Part shown: positions 8,382 through 16,622 of the stretch, piece by piece
Layout: each line of letters opens with the position of its first letter
Position numbering within the stretch: the stretch's first letter is position 1
Source of the DNA: Pelosinus sp. IPA-1
GTDB lineage: Bacteria; Bacillota; Negativicutes; DSM-13327
Length of the DNA: 64,000 nt
Reading direction: 5' to 3'
Assembly (NCBI RefSeq): GCF_030269905.1
Contig: NZ_BSVC01000003.1
Coordinates: 333,356-397,355 of the forward strand
Translations under genes and position numbers: made by a program
The notes under the pieces: generated by a model
Seen by the model: the letters and a program-made list of their open reading frames with translations, nothing else
What the model was told of the DNA's origin: nothing
The model's database searches: none

Positions 8382-9991
8382 TGTCAGAGCGGGGCTACGT
8401 TATATCACCCAAAACAAATCTTGCTGCATTAGATGATCAGAGTTATGACGTTATCGTCATTGGTGCAGGGATTGCCGGAATGACAGTTGCCTTGTCTTTG
8501 GATCCTAAACTTAAAGTGGCACTTATCAGTAAGGAATCAATTCAGGAGAGCAGTACTTATAAAGCCCAAGGAGGGATGGCGATTTCTCTAGGGGTTGATG
8601 ACAGCTTAGAAGAACACATTGCTGATACGCTTAGAGTGGGCAGAGGGTTATGCCATGAGCCAGCAGTAGAGGCTACAGTAAGAGAAGCACCCGCTGCATT
8701 AGACTTCTTACAGTCTCTTGGTGCTGATTTCAATCAAGGAGCAGACGGGCTGTATTTAGGCAGGGAAGCAGGTCATTCTCACCATCGAATTGTGCATTAT
8801 TATGATTCAACAGGGCGTCATATTGCAGAAACTATGATAAAGAGAATTGAAATACAGGGCAATATAATGCAGCTTGATCAATGTTATTTAGTTGATCTGT
8901 TGACAAAACAAAATCAATGTTATGGTTGCATTGTTCTCAATTCTGGGCGGTTAGTCACACTTCGTGCTAAGGCCATTGTAATAGCTACAGGAGGGTATAG
9001 CGGCATATTTGCCCGTTCTACCAATAGCATTTCGGCAAATGGGGATGGCCTTGCTGCAGCGTATCGAGCGGGGGCTGCTATTTCGGATATGGAATTTGTT
9101 CAGTTTCATCCTACGTCCTTTAAGACATGTTCTGGAGAAATATTTTTATTAACAGAAGCACTCCGGGGGGAGGGGGCTATGTTGCGTAATGCGGCAGGGG
9201 AACGATTTATGTTTTCTTATCATGCCGATGGCGAACTGGCTCCCCGGGATGAGGTTTCTAGGGCCATTGTCACGGAACTGCAATCTAACAATAAGGATGC
9301 TGTATATCTAGATACAAGGCATCTTGGAAAAGACTATTTAACCGATCGGTTTAGACAAATCTATGCCGAATTATTGGAAAATGGCTATTGTATGGAAAAA
9401 GATATCATTCCTATCGCCCCGGCTGCTCACTATACGATTGGCGGTATAACTACGAATCTTTGGGGCCAGACGACATTATCACATTTATTTGCCTGCGGAG
9501 AGGTAGCCGCTACAGGTGTCCACGGTGCCAATCGTCTTGCTAGCAATTCCTTACTAGAGGGCGTTGTTTTTGGGAGACGAGTTGCTCAGGTCATTAATCA
9601 GGACTTTCCAGTCAGTCATCTCATTGATAGGGAAGTTGCTCTAGAGGGAGACAACGTATGTCATAGTTGTGATACTAAGAAATTAGGAATTATTTTAGAC
9701 CGAGTAGCAGGAGTGGTGCGTAAGGGAGATGCCATGCGTTTACTGCTTATGGAGTTACAGGAAAAAGTAGAAGATCCTAGTTCTTGCCTTACTCATATCC
9801 AGGGATATCAAGAAAATAATGCCTGTCAGTTGGCAGAATTAGTGTTAAAAGCAGCCTTGCTTAGGTCTGAGAGTAGAGGCACACATTATCGCGAAGATTT
9901 TCCTGAAAGAAAGGATAGGGACTTTTCTAAACATATAACCCAGCAATGGGGAAGGAGAGCTGTTTTCAATGAACAAATTAGCCTTAGATGA
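8381..9991 (+). CDS. nadB: L-aspartate oxidase
   Basis: NadB oxidises L-aspartate to iminoaspartate for NadA. The FAD-binding motif VIVIGAGIAGM lies near residues 24-34, the family signature SSTYKAQGGMA near 60-70 and the catalytic-region sequence FVQFHPTSF near 240. A helical succinate-dehydrogenase-type C-terminal domain ends the 536-residue protein. The ATG at 8381 is preferred over GTG 8378 because GGAGG lies seven bases ahead; it gives a TGATG overlap with nadA. In anaerobes fumarate is the usual electron acceptor. The 3' end overlaps nadC by 23 bases. Confidence 0.97.
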   Translation: MSERGYVISPKTNLAALDDQSYDVIVIGAGIAGMTVALSLDPKLKVALISKESIQESSTYKAQGGMAISLGVDDSLEEHIADTLRVGRGLCHEPAVEATVREAPAALDFLQSLGADFNQGADGLYLGREAGHSHHRIVHYYDSTGRHIAETMIKRIEIQGNIMQLDQCYLVDLLTKQNQCYGCIVLNSGRLVTLRAKAIVIATGGYSGIFARSTNSISANGDGLAAAYRAGAAISDMEFVQFHPTSFKTCSGEIFLLTEALRGEGAMLRNAAGERFMFSYHADGELAPRDEVSRAIVTELQSNNKDAVYLDTRHLGKDYLTDRFRQIYAELLENGYCMEKDIIPIAPAAHYTIGGITTNLWGQTTLSHLFACGEVAATGVHGANRLASNSLLEGVVFGRRVAQVINQDFPVSHLIDREVALEGDNVCHSCDTKKLGIILDRVAGVVRKGDAMRLLLMELQEKVEDPSSCLTHIQGYQENNACQLAELVLKAALLRSESRGTHYREDFPERKDRDFSKHITQQWGRRAVFNEQISLR

Positions 9992-10799
9992 TCTACTGCA
10001 CAGATCCTTACTAGAAGATATCGGTTTTGGCGATATTACCAGTGAGGCTATTTTTACTGAAAGTCATACATCGCAAGGATTTCTTCTGGCAAAGCAAAAT
10101 CTTGTTTTAGCGGGAATCCAAGTGTTTTCACGGGTTTTTGCTTTGTTGGATGATCAAATTCAGATAAGTCCTTATTATACAGATGGTACTTTGGTGCCAG
10201 CAGGAGAAAAAATAGCAAGTATGACAGGGAATACTCGCTCCTTATTGGCAGGGGAAAGAGTTGCTCTTAATTTGTTGCAGCGAATGTCGGGAATAGCAAC
10301 TCATACTAGACGTTATGTGGAAGCCTTGAAGGGTTTTTCTACAATTATCGTAGATACACGGAAGACTACGCCTGGTTTACGCATGTTAGAAAAATATGCT
10401 GTAACGGTTGGTGGTGGGAAGAATCACCGTTATGGGTTAGATTCTATGGTATTAATAAAAGATAATCATATTCAGGCAGCAGGTGGTGTCACTGCAGCAG
10501 TAGAGCTTGTACGCAGCCAGGGCGCGTGTTTTAGAAAAATCGAAGTTGAGGTTGAAAATTTGCTGCAGGTGCAAGAAGCATTGTCACTAGGGGTAGATAT
10601 TATTATGCTAGATAATATGCATATCACTATGATAGAGCAAGCTGCAAAGATGATTGATGGGAAAGCCTTAATTGAAGTCTCAGGAAATGTGGTATTAGAA
10701 AGAGTAGCCCAATTGGCTGCTGCTGGTGTTGATATTATCTCAAGTGGTGAATTGACTCATTCTGTAAAGACAGCTGATATAAGCATGAGATTGGTATGA
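9969..10799 (+). CDS. nadC: Nicotinate-nucleotide pyrophosphorylase (quinolinate phosphoribosyltransferase)
   Basis: NadC turns quinolinate and PRPP into nicotinate mononucleotide with release of CO2. The 276-residue protein has the family motifs DTRKTTPGLR (near residue 131), GGGKNHRYGLDSMVLIKDNH (near 146-165) and EVEVENL (near 195). The last barrel strands (IIMLDNM, EVSGNV, ISSGELTHS) hold the phosphate-binding site. It is the last gene of the nad operon and is followed by a terminator. Confidence 0.97.
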   Translation: MNKLALDDLLHRSLLEDIGFGDITSEAIFTESHTSQGFLLAKQNLVLAGIQVFSRVFALLDDQIQISPYYTDGTLVPAGEKIASMTGNTRSLLAGERVALNLLQRMSGIATHTRRYVEALKGFSTIIVDTRKTTPGLRMLEKYAVTVGGGKNHRYGLDSMVLIKDNHIQAAGGVTAAVELVRSQGACFRKIEVEVENLLQVQEALSLGVDIIMLDNMHITMIEQAAKMIDGKALIEVSGNVVLERVAQLAAAGVDIISSGELTHSVKTADISMRLV

Positions 10800-10810
10800 A
10801 AAAATAAGAG

Positions 10811-10847
10811 ACAGCCCTTCCATCCCCATAATGGAAAGGGCTGTTTC
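10811..10847 (+). terminator. Terminator of nadABC
   Basis: ACAGCCCTTCCAT (10811-10823) pairs with ATGGAAAGGGCTGT (10831-10844) with one bulged base, then a short T-rich tail. It begins 11 bases after the nadC stop. Confidence 0.85.
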
Positions 10848-10981
10848 TTGAAGGGGGAATGCTATATGAGGCAATAATAAGGAGGACTATATTACATAAT
10901 ATGAAAGTCTTTCGAAAATGTGCTAGATTACATTAATTATCTTTTTGGCCCAAGCAAATTTGGCTTTATCCGATGACTAAA

Positions 10982-11095
10982 CCGCTCTAAGACTCCCATC
11001 TTATAAGTGGGAGTTAAGAGCGGCTAAGTCCCTGGATAAGTGCGACTAAGATTCAGATGGAGTTAAAACTCCATCTGAATCAAGTCTTCTTTATG
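10982..11095. repeat. Structured double-hairpin element, relative of the 98-bp repeat family
   Basis: Hairpin one pairs CCGCTCT (10982-10988) with AGAGCGG (11017-11023) and includes ACTCCCA/TGGGAGT inside. Hairpin two is a 14-bp perfect stem at 11051-11080. The linker GCGACTAAG and the ending CAAGTCTTCTTTA resemble AACGACTAAGG and CCAAGTCTTTTCTTA of the four repeats at 20286, 21301, 38563 and 46846. No coding frame is seen. The rest of the 10848-11349 gap holds only Fur-like sites and a promoter. Confidence 0.6.
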
Positions 11096-11135
11096 TTTAC
11101 GACAAAGGTTATGGCCCGACTTGTGTAGTTGTTGG

Positions 11136-11160
11136 TGATAATTGATAATTAATATCAATT
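11136..11160. promoter_or_regulatory. Fur-like box, distal
   Basis: GATAATTGATAATTAATATC (11137-11156) is close to the 19-base Fur consensus of repeated GATAAT units. It lies about 90 bases upstream of the exbB promoter. Confidence 0.6.
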
Positions 11161-11226
11161 ACATTAATGAAAAATACTAGATTTAAAATGGGTGATTTAG
11201 AAAACTTAATATAAGTAAAAGTAAGC

Positions 11227-11287
11227 TTGACAAAAAATGGGTGGATAATTATAATGATTACGTTGATAATGATTATTATAATCATTA
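11227..11287 (+). promoter_or_regulatory. exbB promoter overlapped by Fur-like boxes
   Basis: TTGACA (11227-11232), a 17-base spacer and TATAAT (11250-11255) form a consensus promoter. GATAATTATAATGATTA (11244-11260) covers the -10, and GATAATGATTATTATAATCA (11265-11284) lies over the expected start. Such overlap is the classical arrangement for repression by iron-loaded Fur; the regulator itself is not encoded here. Confidence 0.8.
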
Positions 11288-11349
11288 CATAAGGAAGTGA
11301 TGACCCTACAGACAATCGGTAGAAAAAATAGCTTGGAGGTGCAGAGAGA

Positions 11350-12006
11350 GTGACGGAATTGTTAATGCAAAGTATCAATTTGTTCTATAAAGGCGGACCA
11401 GTTATGTATTTTCTCGTAATGTGCTCCTTGGGTGTAGTAGCTATTACAGTGGAACGTTTTTTATATTACCGACATGCTGCTTTAAATATGCAGAAGTTCC
11501 AGGTTAATCTACAGCCACTACTAGAGAGCCAGTGTGTTGAGGATGCTGTGCTGCTGTGTGAAAATACAAAGGCAGTTGTAGGAAACGTAACAGCTCAAGG
11601 GTTATATGCGTATAAACGGGGAAGCAGTATGGATACTGCTATGGAAAGTGCCGCCATGTTGGCTGCTGCCCGTTTACGTGAAAATCTCAATTATTTGAGC
11701 GCGATTGTTACATTGGCGCCGCTACTTGGACTATTAGGAACAGTGGTTGGCATGATTAATTCTTTCAGTGTATTTAATATTCAAGCTGGGCAGCCAATGG
11801 CAATTACTGGTGGTGTCGGAGAGGCACTGGTGGCAACGGCCACAGGGCTGACTGTCGCAGTGATGGCCTTAGTTTCTCATACTTATTTTTCTCAGCGATT
11901 GGATGGATTGATCACCGATGTGGAACAAGGGATTGCTATGGTCCTTACTTATTTACGGACCCCAGTAAATGGGAAGATGAAGAGGGAAACACATGAAATT
12001 GCGTAA
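11350..12006 (+). CDS. exbB: TonB-system proton channel ExbB (MotA/TolQ/ExbB family)
   Basis: ExbB forms the pentameric inner-membrane channel that, with ExbD, turns the proton gradient into movement of TonB. The 218-residue protein has three TM segments: residues 15-35 after GGPVMYFLVM, then the pair LNYLSAIVTLAPLLGLLGTV (about 115-135) and EALVATATGLTVAVMALVSH. These conserved stretches are diagnostic. The GTG start is supported by GGAGGT at 11335-11340. It heads exbB-exbD-tonB behind a Fur-like promoter, so iron or haem uptake is the likely task. No TonB-dependent receptor is in the window. Confidence 0.93.
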   Translation: MTELLMQSINLFYKGGPVMYFLVMCSLGVVAITVERFLYYRHAALNMQKFQVNLQPLLESQCVEDAVLLCENTKAVVGNVTAQGLYAYKRGSSMDTAMESAAMLAAARLRENLNYLSAIVTLAPLLGLLGTVVGMINSFSVFNIQAGQPMAITGGVGEALVATATGLTVAVMALVSHTYFSQRLDGLITDVEQGIAMVLTYLRTPVNGKMKRETHEIA

Positions 12007-12403
12007 TTTACGGCTAGACAATCAACCGCAATTAATGATTATCCCGATGATTGATATCATTTTCTTTTTGTTAGTATTTTTTATGATGAGTACTTTATCT
12101 ATGGTGGAACAACGGACAATTCCCGTAAATTTACCCCAAGCCGCCGCGTCCTTGCAGGATATGCAGCATAACACAGCCATTACCGTTATGCAGGATGGTA
12201 ATGTTATGTTTGATCAGGAAACAATTCCTTTAACCTTGCTTGGAAAGAGGGCTAAAACCGCCTTGTTGCAGCAGCCCGAGAATGTATTTGTGCTAAGGGC
12301 TGATAAGCAGACGGAGTATGAAAAAGTAGTCGCTGCATTAGATGAACTAAAGGCCGCGGGCGCTCGTCGAATATCGATAGCGACGGAACGGAAAGTGAGG
12401 TAG
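11993..12403 (+). CDS. exbD: Biopolymer transport protein ExbD
   Basis: A 136-residue partner of ExbB with one N-terminal TM helix. The helix carries the proton-path aspartate in PMIDIIFFLLVFFMM (Asp near residue 19), which is essential in the family. The periplasmic domain ends in the usual AADKQTEYEKVVAALDEL-like stretch (here LRADKQTEYEKV). It overlaps exbB by 14 bases and is followed seven bases later by tonB, so the three are made together. Confidence 0.93.
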   Translation: MKLRNLRLDNQPQLMIIPMIDIIFFLLVFFMMSTLSMVEQRTIPVNLPQAAASLQDMQHNTAITVMQDGNVMFDQETIPLTLLGKRAKTALLQQPENVFVLRADKQTEYEKVVAALDELKAAGARRISIATERKVR

Positions 12404-12409
12404 GAAATC

Positions 12410-13045
12410 ATGTCTTATACGGTCCGTTGGCGCAAAGCGATTGCACTGTCGGTTTTTTTGCACATTTTTTTAGGTGTGGCAGTTGGTTACATGACGGTTG
12501 TGCAAACTCTTCCACCGCCCCCTGATGAACAAGTTATTGAGCTAGATATGATGGCTGCCTTACCTGATGATGATTCGTCAGAGTCTGAGCCAGAAAGTGT
12601 ATTACCAAGTAAACCTGAGCCGGAAGCACTACCAACGACTGAAGAGCCGATAATAACAGAACCGCCGCCTGTTGTCATTGATGATATAGCGAATAAAGAG
12701 CCAGTGCCTATTAAGGAAATCGCCTTAGAAAAGGAAACGACAGCTATTGTGAGCAGCAAACACAGTGCGATGGGGACACCACCCATTGTATTAGTGCGGG
12801 CCGATGCTGTGAATCCACCTGAGATAGATCAAATTGGTCGAAAAATTGTTGTGGTGCTCAGAATGAGAATCATGGAAAATGGTATGCCCGGTAAGGTGGA
12901 TGTAGCTGTTTCCTCAGGACAAAAAAGTATAAATGACGCAGCTATAGCTGCCGCGAAGAAATGGCGATTTGAACCGGCGAAAGATCGAGAAGGGCGTCCA
13001 ATCGTTTGCTCTACTATATTGTCCATCCCTTTTACGCCAAAGTAG
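12410..13045 (+). CDS. tonB: Energy transducer TonB
   Basis: TonB spans the periplasm and carries energy to outer-membrane receptors. The 211-residue protein has an N-terminal TM anchor (IALSVFLHIFLGVAVGYMTV, about 11-30), a Pro/Glu-rich periplasmic spacer (about 35-100) and a C-terminal TonB domain. The latter shows the family pattern of GMPGKVDVAVSSGQKSIN then AAIAAAKKWRFEPAKDREG. Its presence strongly implies an outer membrane, which sets this Firmicute apart from monoderm relatives. Confidence 0.92.
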   Translation: MSYTVRWRKAIALSVFLHIFLGVAVGYMTVVQTLPPPPDEQVIELDMMAALPDDDSSESEPESVLPSKPEPEALPTTEEPIITEPPPVVIDDIANKEPVPIKEIALEKETTAIVSSKHSAMGTPPIVLVRADAVNPPEIDQIGRKIVVVLRMRIMENGMPGKVDVAVSSGQKSINDAAIAAAKKWRFEPAKDREGRPIVCSTILSIPFTPK

Positions 13046-13110
13046 TTTGAATCTGAAAAAAAAATATGGTTTCCACATGTTGACAATGAGAGTAACTTGT
13101 ATTATTCTTT

Positions 13111-13129
13111 GATAGTGATAATGATTCCC
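13111..13129. promoter_or_regulatory. Fur-like box between tonB and the FTR1 gene
   Basis: GATAGTGATAATGATTCCC matches the first two GATAAT units of the Fur consensus well and the third poorly. It lies about 175 bases before the FTR1 start and may serve a separate promoter for the iron-permease operon. Confidence 0.5.
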
Positions 13130-13230
13130 AATAACTAAAAATATTTAGGACTCATTTTGATATTTGTGCTAATTGGTAATTTCGCAATTTTGTGGTTAAA
13201 GATTGTTAGATTCTATTTACAGTAGGATTT

Positions 13231-13279
13231 TTCGCTTCACTAATTGAGAATAATTTTTATTATCAATTAGTGAAGCGAA
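13231..13279. promoter_or_regulatory. 49-bp palindrome with Fur-like core upstream of FTR1
   Basis: A perfect 17-bp inverted repeat, TTCGCTTCACTAATTGA (13231-13247) and its complement (13263-13279), encloses 15 AT-rich bases. The centre, GAGAATAATTTTTATTATCA, is itself a Fur/PerR-like palindrome. The right arm ends 14 bases before the FTR1 ribosome site, so in RNA it would make a strong hairpin close to the start. There is no T-run, so it is not a usual terminator. Confidence 0.6.
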
Positions 13280-13305
13280 GGAAATAGATGAAAGGAGGTG
13301 AGTAT

Positions 13306-14496
13306 GTGCGTAAATCGGTTTTGGTTTTTCTGGCGGTATTCATGTTACTAATTGGTCAAAGCATGGCTTCGGCAGCATCACAATGGAGTGGTGTAGTCGA
13401 CCGCATTGAAAAAACAATGAACCAGTCTCTTGCTGTGTACAAAAGTGGAGACACAGCGGCAGCCAAGAAACTAGTCAATGATGCTTATTACGGGATTTAT
13501 GAAAAAGACGGCTTTGAAAAGACGGTCAATACAACTGTATCTAGTAAAAGAGCAAATCTGACAGAGTACAAGTTTAGCGTGGTCAAAAAGCTGATGACCA
13601 ACCAAGCGCCTGATACTCAAGTCAAAAAAGAAATTGACGAGATGATCGCCATGATGCGTGAAGACGTTGTAAAGATGGGTGGCGGCAGTAAACAACAAGA
13701 TTCTTGGGAAAGTTTCTGGCCTGCTTTTCTGATTCTCCTGCGCGAAGGTGCAGAAGCCATCTTAGTGATTGGCGCTATCATAGCGTATCTGATTAAGTCA
13801 GGGAATGGTCATAAAACACAGACGGTTTACTACTATTCTGGGGCAGCTGTGGTGGCTAGCTTTATTACAGCCGTTCTCTTTCGCTCCGTTGTCAGTTTGA
13901 GCGGCGCAAACCAAGAAATCATGGAAGGCGCAACAATGCTGGTGGCAGTGGCGGTTCTTTTCTCCGTAAGTTATTGGATGGGAAGTAAAGCGGATGCAAA
14001 ATCATGGAATAACTACATCGAAGGTAAGGTACAAAATTCTTTGAGCAGTGGTAATACGTTGTCACTGGGAGCGGCGGCATTTCTAGCTGTGTACCGAGAA
14101 GGAGCCGAGGTTGTATTGTTCTACCAAGCGCTATTTAATAATGCGGGTGACAATATGCATATGATTTGGTTAGGGTTTGCTGCGGGAAGTATCGCTTTGG
14201 CAGTAGTGTTTGCCTTAGTTCGTTATGGTAGTTTGAGGATTCCAACAAAGCCATTTTTTCAGGGGACTAGTATCTTGATGTGTATACTAGCAATTAGCTT
14301 TGCTGGCGGTGGTATAAAAGAGTTGCAGGAAGCTGGAGTAATCGGGATGACAAGGCTAGAAGGAAGTCCAACCATTGCACTACTTGGAGTTTATCCGACC
14401 GTAGAATCGATGTTGCCACAACTCGTTCTCATAATAATAGTTCTTAGCAATTTTATTTATCAAAAAAAGAAAAATAATAGGGAGGTCGTATCATGA
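13306..14496 (+). CDS. FTR1 family high-affinity iron permease
   Basis: A membrane permease for iron with both hallmark REXXE-type motifs, LREGAEAILVIG (near residue 146) and YREGAEVVLFYQ (near 264), which bind Fe(III) in the family. A signal peptide (MRKSVLVFLAVFMLLIGQSM) and a periplasmic helical domain of about 120 residues precede seven TM helices. GTG 13306 is chosen because GGAGGTG at 13293-13299 precedes it correctly; a frame-matched ATG at 13288 would put the ribosome site inside the gene. It opens the P19-type operon and overlaps the next gene by four bases. Confidence 0.92.
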   Translation: MRKSVLVFLAVFMLLIGQSMASAASQWSGVVDRIEKTMNQSLAVYKSGDTAAAKKLVNDAYYGIYEKDGFEKTVNTTVSSKRANLTEYKFSVVKKLMTNQAPDTQVKKEIDEMIAMMREDVVKMGGGSKQQDSWESFWPAFLILLREGAEAILVIGAIIAYLIKSGNGHKTQTVYYYSGAAVVASFITAVLFRSVVSLSGANQEIMEGATMLVAVAVLFSVSYWMGSKADAKSWNNYIEGKVQNSLSSGNTLSLGAAAFLAVYREGAEVVLFYQALFNNAGDNMHMIWLGFAAGSIALAVVFALVRYGSLRIPTKPFFQGTSILMCILAISFAGGGIKELQEAGVIGMTRLEGSPTIALLGVYPTVESMLPQLVLIIIVLSNFIYQKKKNNREVVS

Positions 14497-15050
14497 ATAA
14501 TAAAAGAAAATTCTTATCTATGGTTTTTGCTGCATTTTTAACGGTGGCTGTATCTGCAGGTCAATGCTTCGCGGCTGGTTTTCAGGAGTACCCTATAGGT
14601 GATGATATCGAAGTACCTGAAGCAGGAATTAAAGTGGCGGTTGTTTATTTTCAACCCGTGCCTATGGAACCAGCGGGAATGGGTTTGACACCTGCGCAAT
14701 CTGACATTCATCTTGAGACGGATATTGCTGCTATCGAAGGCAACACGACAGGATTTGGCGTTGGTGAATGGATTCCTTTCTTAACGGTGCATTATAAATT
14801 AACACAAAAAGGCACTGGCAAAGTCATTGAAGGCAACCTTATGCCGATGAATGCTAGTGACGGCCCTCACTACGGGGCAAATGTGAAGATGAAAGGCGCC
14901 GGTACATATGATGTAGCGTTTACTATTGAATCCCCAACTCGTCAAAACTACATGTTACATGTTGATAAAGAAACAGGTGTTGAAGGTCGTTTCTGGGATA
15001 AACCCATTACTCTTCATTGGAACTTTGACTATGTTCCAAGAAGTTGGTAA
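14493..15050 (+). CDS. P19/Tp34-family periplasmic iron-transport protein
   Basis: A 185-residue exported protein with a cleavable signal (cleavage after CFA, near residue 27). Family members such as Campylobacter P19 and E. coli FetP bind copper and iron as dimers in the periplasm. The mature part has the family pattern: Glu-rich EYPIGDDIEV, Met-rich QPVPMEPAGMGL, then DIHLETDI with a metal His/Glu pair, and the late QNYMLHVDKETGVEGRFW. Metal ligands are inferred from family knowledge. It is coupled to FTR1 by an ATGA overlap and probably delivers or oxidises iron for it. Confidence 0.9.
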   Translation: MNNKRKFLSMVFAAFLTVAVSAGQCFAAGFQEYPIGDDIEVPEAGIKVAVVYFQPVPMEPAGMGLTPAQSDIHLETDIAAIEGNTTGFGVGEWIPFLTVHYKLTQKGTGKVIEGNLMPMNASDGPHYGANVKMKGAGTYDVAFTIESPTRQNYMLHVDKETGVEGRFWDKPITLHWNFDYVPRSW

Positions 15051-15062
15051 GTAAAAATGGCG

Positions 15063-15089
15063 GCCCGGGATGATTTTCCCGGGCTTTTT
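15063..15089 (+). terminator. Terminator after P19
   Basis: GCCCGGGA (15063-15070) pairs with TCCCGGGC (15077-15084), followed by five T residues. It could end or attenuate transcription between P19 and the rest of the iron operon. Confidence 0.88.
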
Positions 15090-15144
15090 CACTATATAGG
15101 AAAGTATAAGTTCTTTGGTGGTAGCATGGGAAAGAATAATGATT

Positions 15145-15229
15145 GAACCGCAGAGGCGCAGAGTACGATGAGGGGGATTTTATAAACCTATATATTCTTT
15201 TCTCTGTGTCCTCTGTGTCTCTGTGGTTC
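15145..15229. repeat. Imperfect inverted-repeat element of the CTCTGTG type
   Basis: The left arm GAACCGCAGAGGCGCAGAG (15145-15163) is nearly complementary to the right arm CTCTGTGTCTCTGTGGTTC (15211-15229). Similar 'CAGAG / CTCTGTG' dispersed repeats are common between genes in many bacterial genomes. It fills most of the 15051-15349 gap together with the terminator before it. Confidence 0.65.
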
Positions 15230-15349
15230 AAAAAGGACGCCCTAGCGGTTTTTTTATTTTTGTAGGATATCCCATCACGGAATTGTGGAAGCCAGGATAA
15301 TCTGGGCTTGTGCCTAATGTTTTAGGTAAATTGAAAAAAGGAGAGCAAT

Positions 15350-16609
15350 ATGCTGCAAATTGTACTACAAAATCTCATACCAGCAATGCAAAATGCGGTC
15401 ATGGCTGTTATTCCTCTGGCAATGCTACTCGCCTTAGCCAGTAAGGAGCAGCAGGGAAAAATAAAGAAGTGGATATGGCGAGGAATCGTCTGGGGATTGC
15501 TGGGCGCTGCCTTCATTGCAACTGCCAAATTAGGCTCAAAAGCTGTGAAGCGGGAAGTATTTGAAGGTATGGTTCTTGTTGCCGGACTTTTTGGCGAAAC
15601 CTTGCTGTTGGGTCTTTTTTTCTGGAATATAAGACGAGGACTTTCTCTTGGGAAGGATAAATTGCTAGGCGGGGCAGCCTGTCTTGTTGTTGCCACCTTA
15701 CTTTTGTATCACGGTCTTGAAGTTATTCTTTTCCCCATTAATTTATTTGTCTCGGCAACGGATCCGGCCAGCATGGACTTTCTCCTGCAAATCAGCGGGT
15801 TTTTACTGGGATTGTTCTTGACATGGTTGACTGGTCTAGCTGTCTTTCAGGCAGCAAAGGTTTTAATGCCTAAGAAGATTACAAGTATTCTTGCCCTGCA
15901 ACTCGCAGTTATCATGACAAAACAACTAGTTATACTTATTCAGATTATGATGGCGAGGAAACTGTTAGTCATTAAAGGGATCATGTCAATTATGGGGCCT
16001 ATTATCAATCATCAAGCCTGGTTTTTATATGTCTTGCTTGCTGCCACTCTATTGTTACCTGTCGCTTTGTTTTTACAGCGTAAGCCTGAGAGAGAGGAAG
16101 GGCTCAACCCGGCCCAGTACCGAAAGATTTTGATTGGGTTGCGCAAAAAATTGCGATGGGGTGCAGTTGTAACTTTAAGTTTACTGGTTGTATTTCTTTT
16201 CTCGACAGCTGGCAAAAGTTACGCTGACGAAAAGGCCGAAATTGTTCCGGCTGTACCTGTAGTAGCAGAACAAGGACAAGTGCTAATTCCCTTGGAACAA
16301 GTTTCAGATGGGCATCTACATCGCTTTTCCTATCAGTCCTCGACTGGTGAAATTGTACGGTTTATTGTCATTAAAAAGAGCGGTTCTGCTTATGGCGTAG
16401 GGTTTGATGCTTGCGAAATTTGCGGGGCAACAGGCTATTTTGAACGGGATAATCAGGTTGTCTGCGCTCTTTGTGATGTGGTGATGAATACAGCGACCAT
16501 TGGTTTCAAAGGGGGTTGTAATCCAATTCCAGTTGAGTACAAAGTAGCTGAGGGAAAAATCATGGTAGAAGCGGCTGGTTTGGAAAAAGAGAAGGACCGG
16601 TTTAAGTAA
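15350..16609 (+). CDS. DUF2318 membrane protein of the P19 iron system
   Basis: The 419-residue protein has about seven TM helices (residues 1-285) and a C-terminal extracytoplasmic DUF2318 domain. The latter has cysteine pairs in CEICGATGYF and CALCDVV, plus a single Cys in GFKGGCNPIP, a set typical of a metal or Fe-S centre. The equivalent Campylobacter gene (Cj1660) lies in the same place after P19. Its biochemical role is not established; electron transfer or metal handling during iron uptake is an inference. The next gene starts 13 bases on. Confidence 0.85.
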   Translation: MLQIVLQNLIPAMQNAVMAVIPLAMLLALASKEQQGKIKKWIWRGIVWGLLGAAFIATAKLGSKAVKREVFEGMVLVAGLFGETLLLGLFFWNIRRGLSLGKDKLLGGAACLVVATLLLYHGLEVILFPINLFVSATDPASMDFLLQISGFLLGLFLTWLTGLAVFQAAKVLMPKKITSILALQLAVIMTKQLVILIQIMMARKLLVIKGIMSIMGPIINHQAWFLYVLLAATLLLPVALFLQRKPEREEGLNPAQYRKILIGLRKKLRWGAVVTLSLLVVFLFSTAGKSYADEKAEIVPAVPVVAEQGQVLIPLEQVSDGHLHRFSYQSSTGEIVRFIVIKKSGSAYGVGFDACEICGATGYFERDNQVVCALCDVVMNTATIGFKGGCNPIPVEYKVAEGKIMVEAAGLEKEKDRFK

Positions 16610-16622
16610 GGGAGGATGAATT

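Noticed and set aside
10878..10934. Eleven-codon frame after GGAGG
   Set aside because: The distance from the ribosome-like site to the ATG is about 15 bases and the frame is too short to judge.
11109..11378. 89-codon minus-strand frame over the exbB promoter
   Set aside because: It is low-complexity (Ile/Asn/Tyr runs) created by AT-rich Fur-like sites and has no ribosome site.
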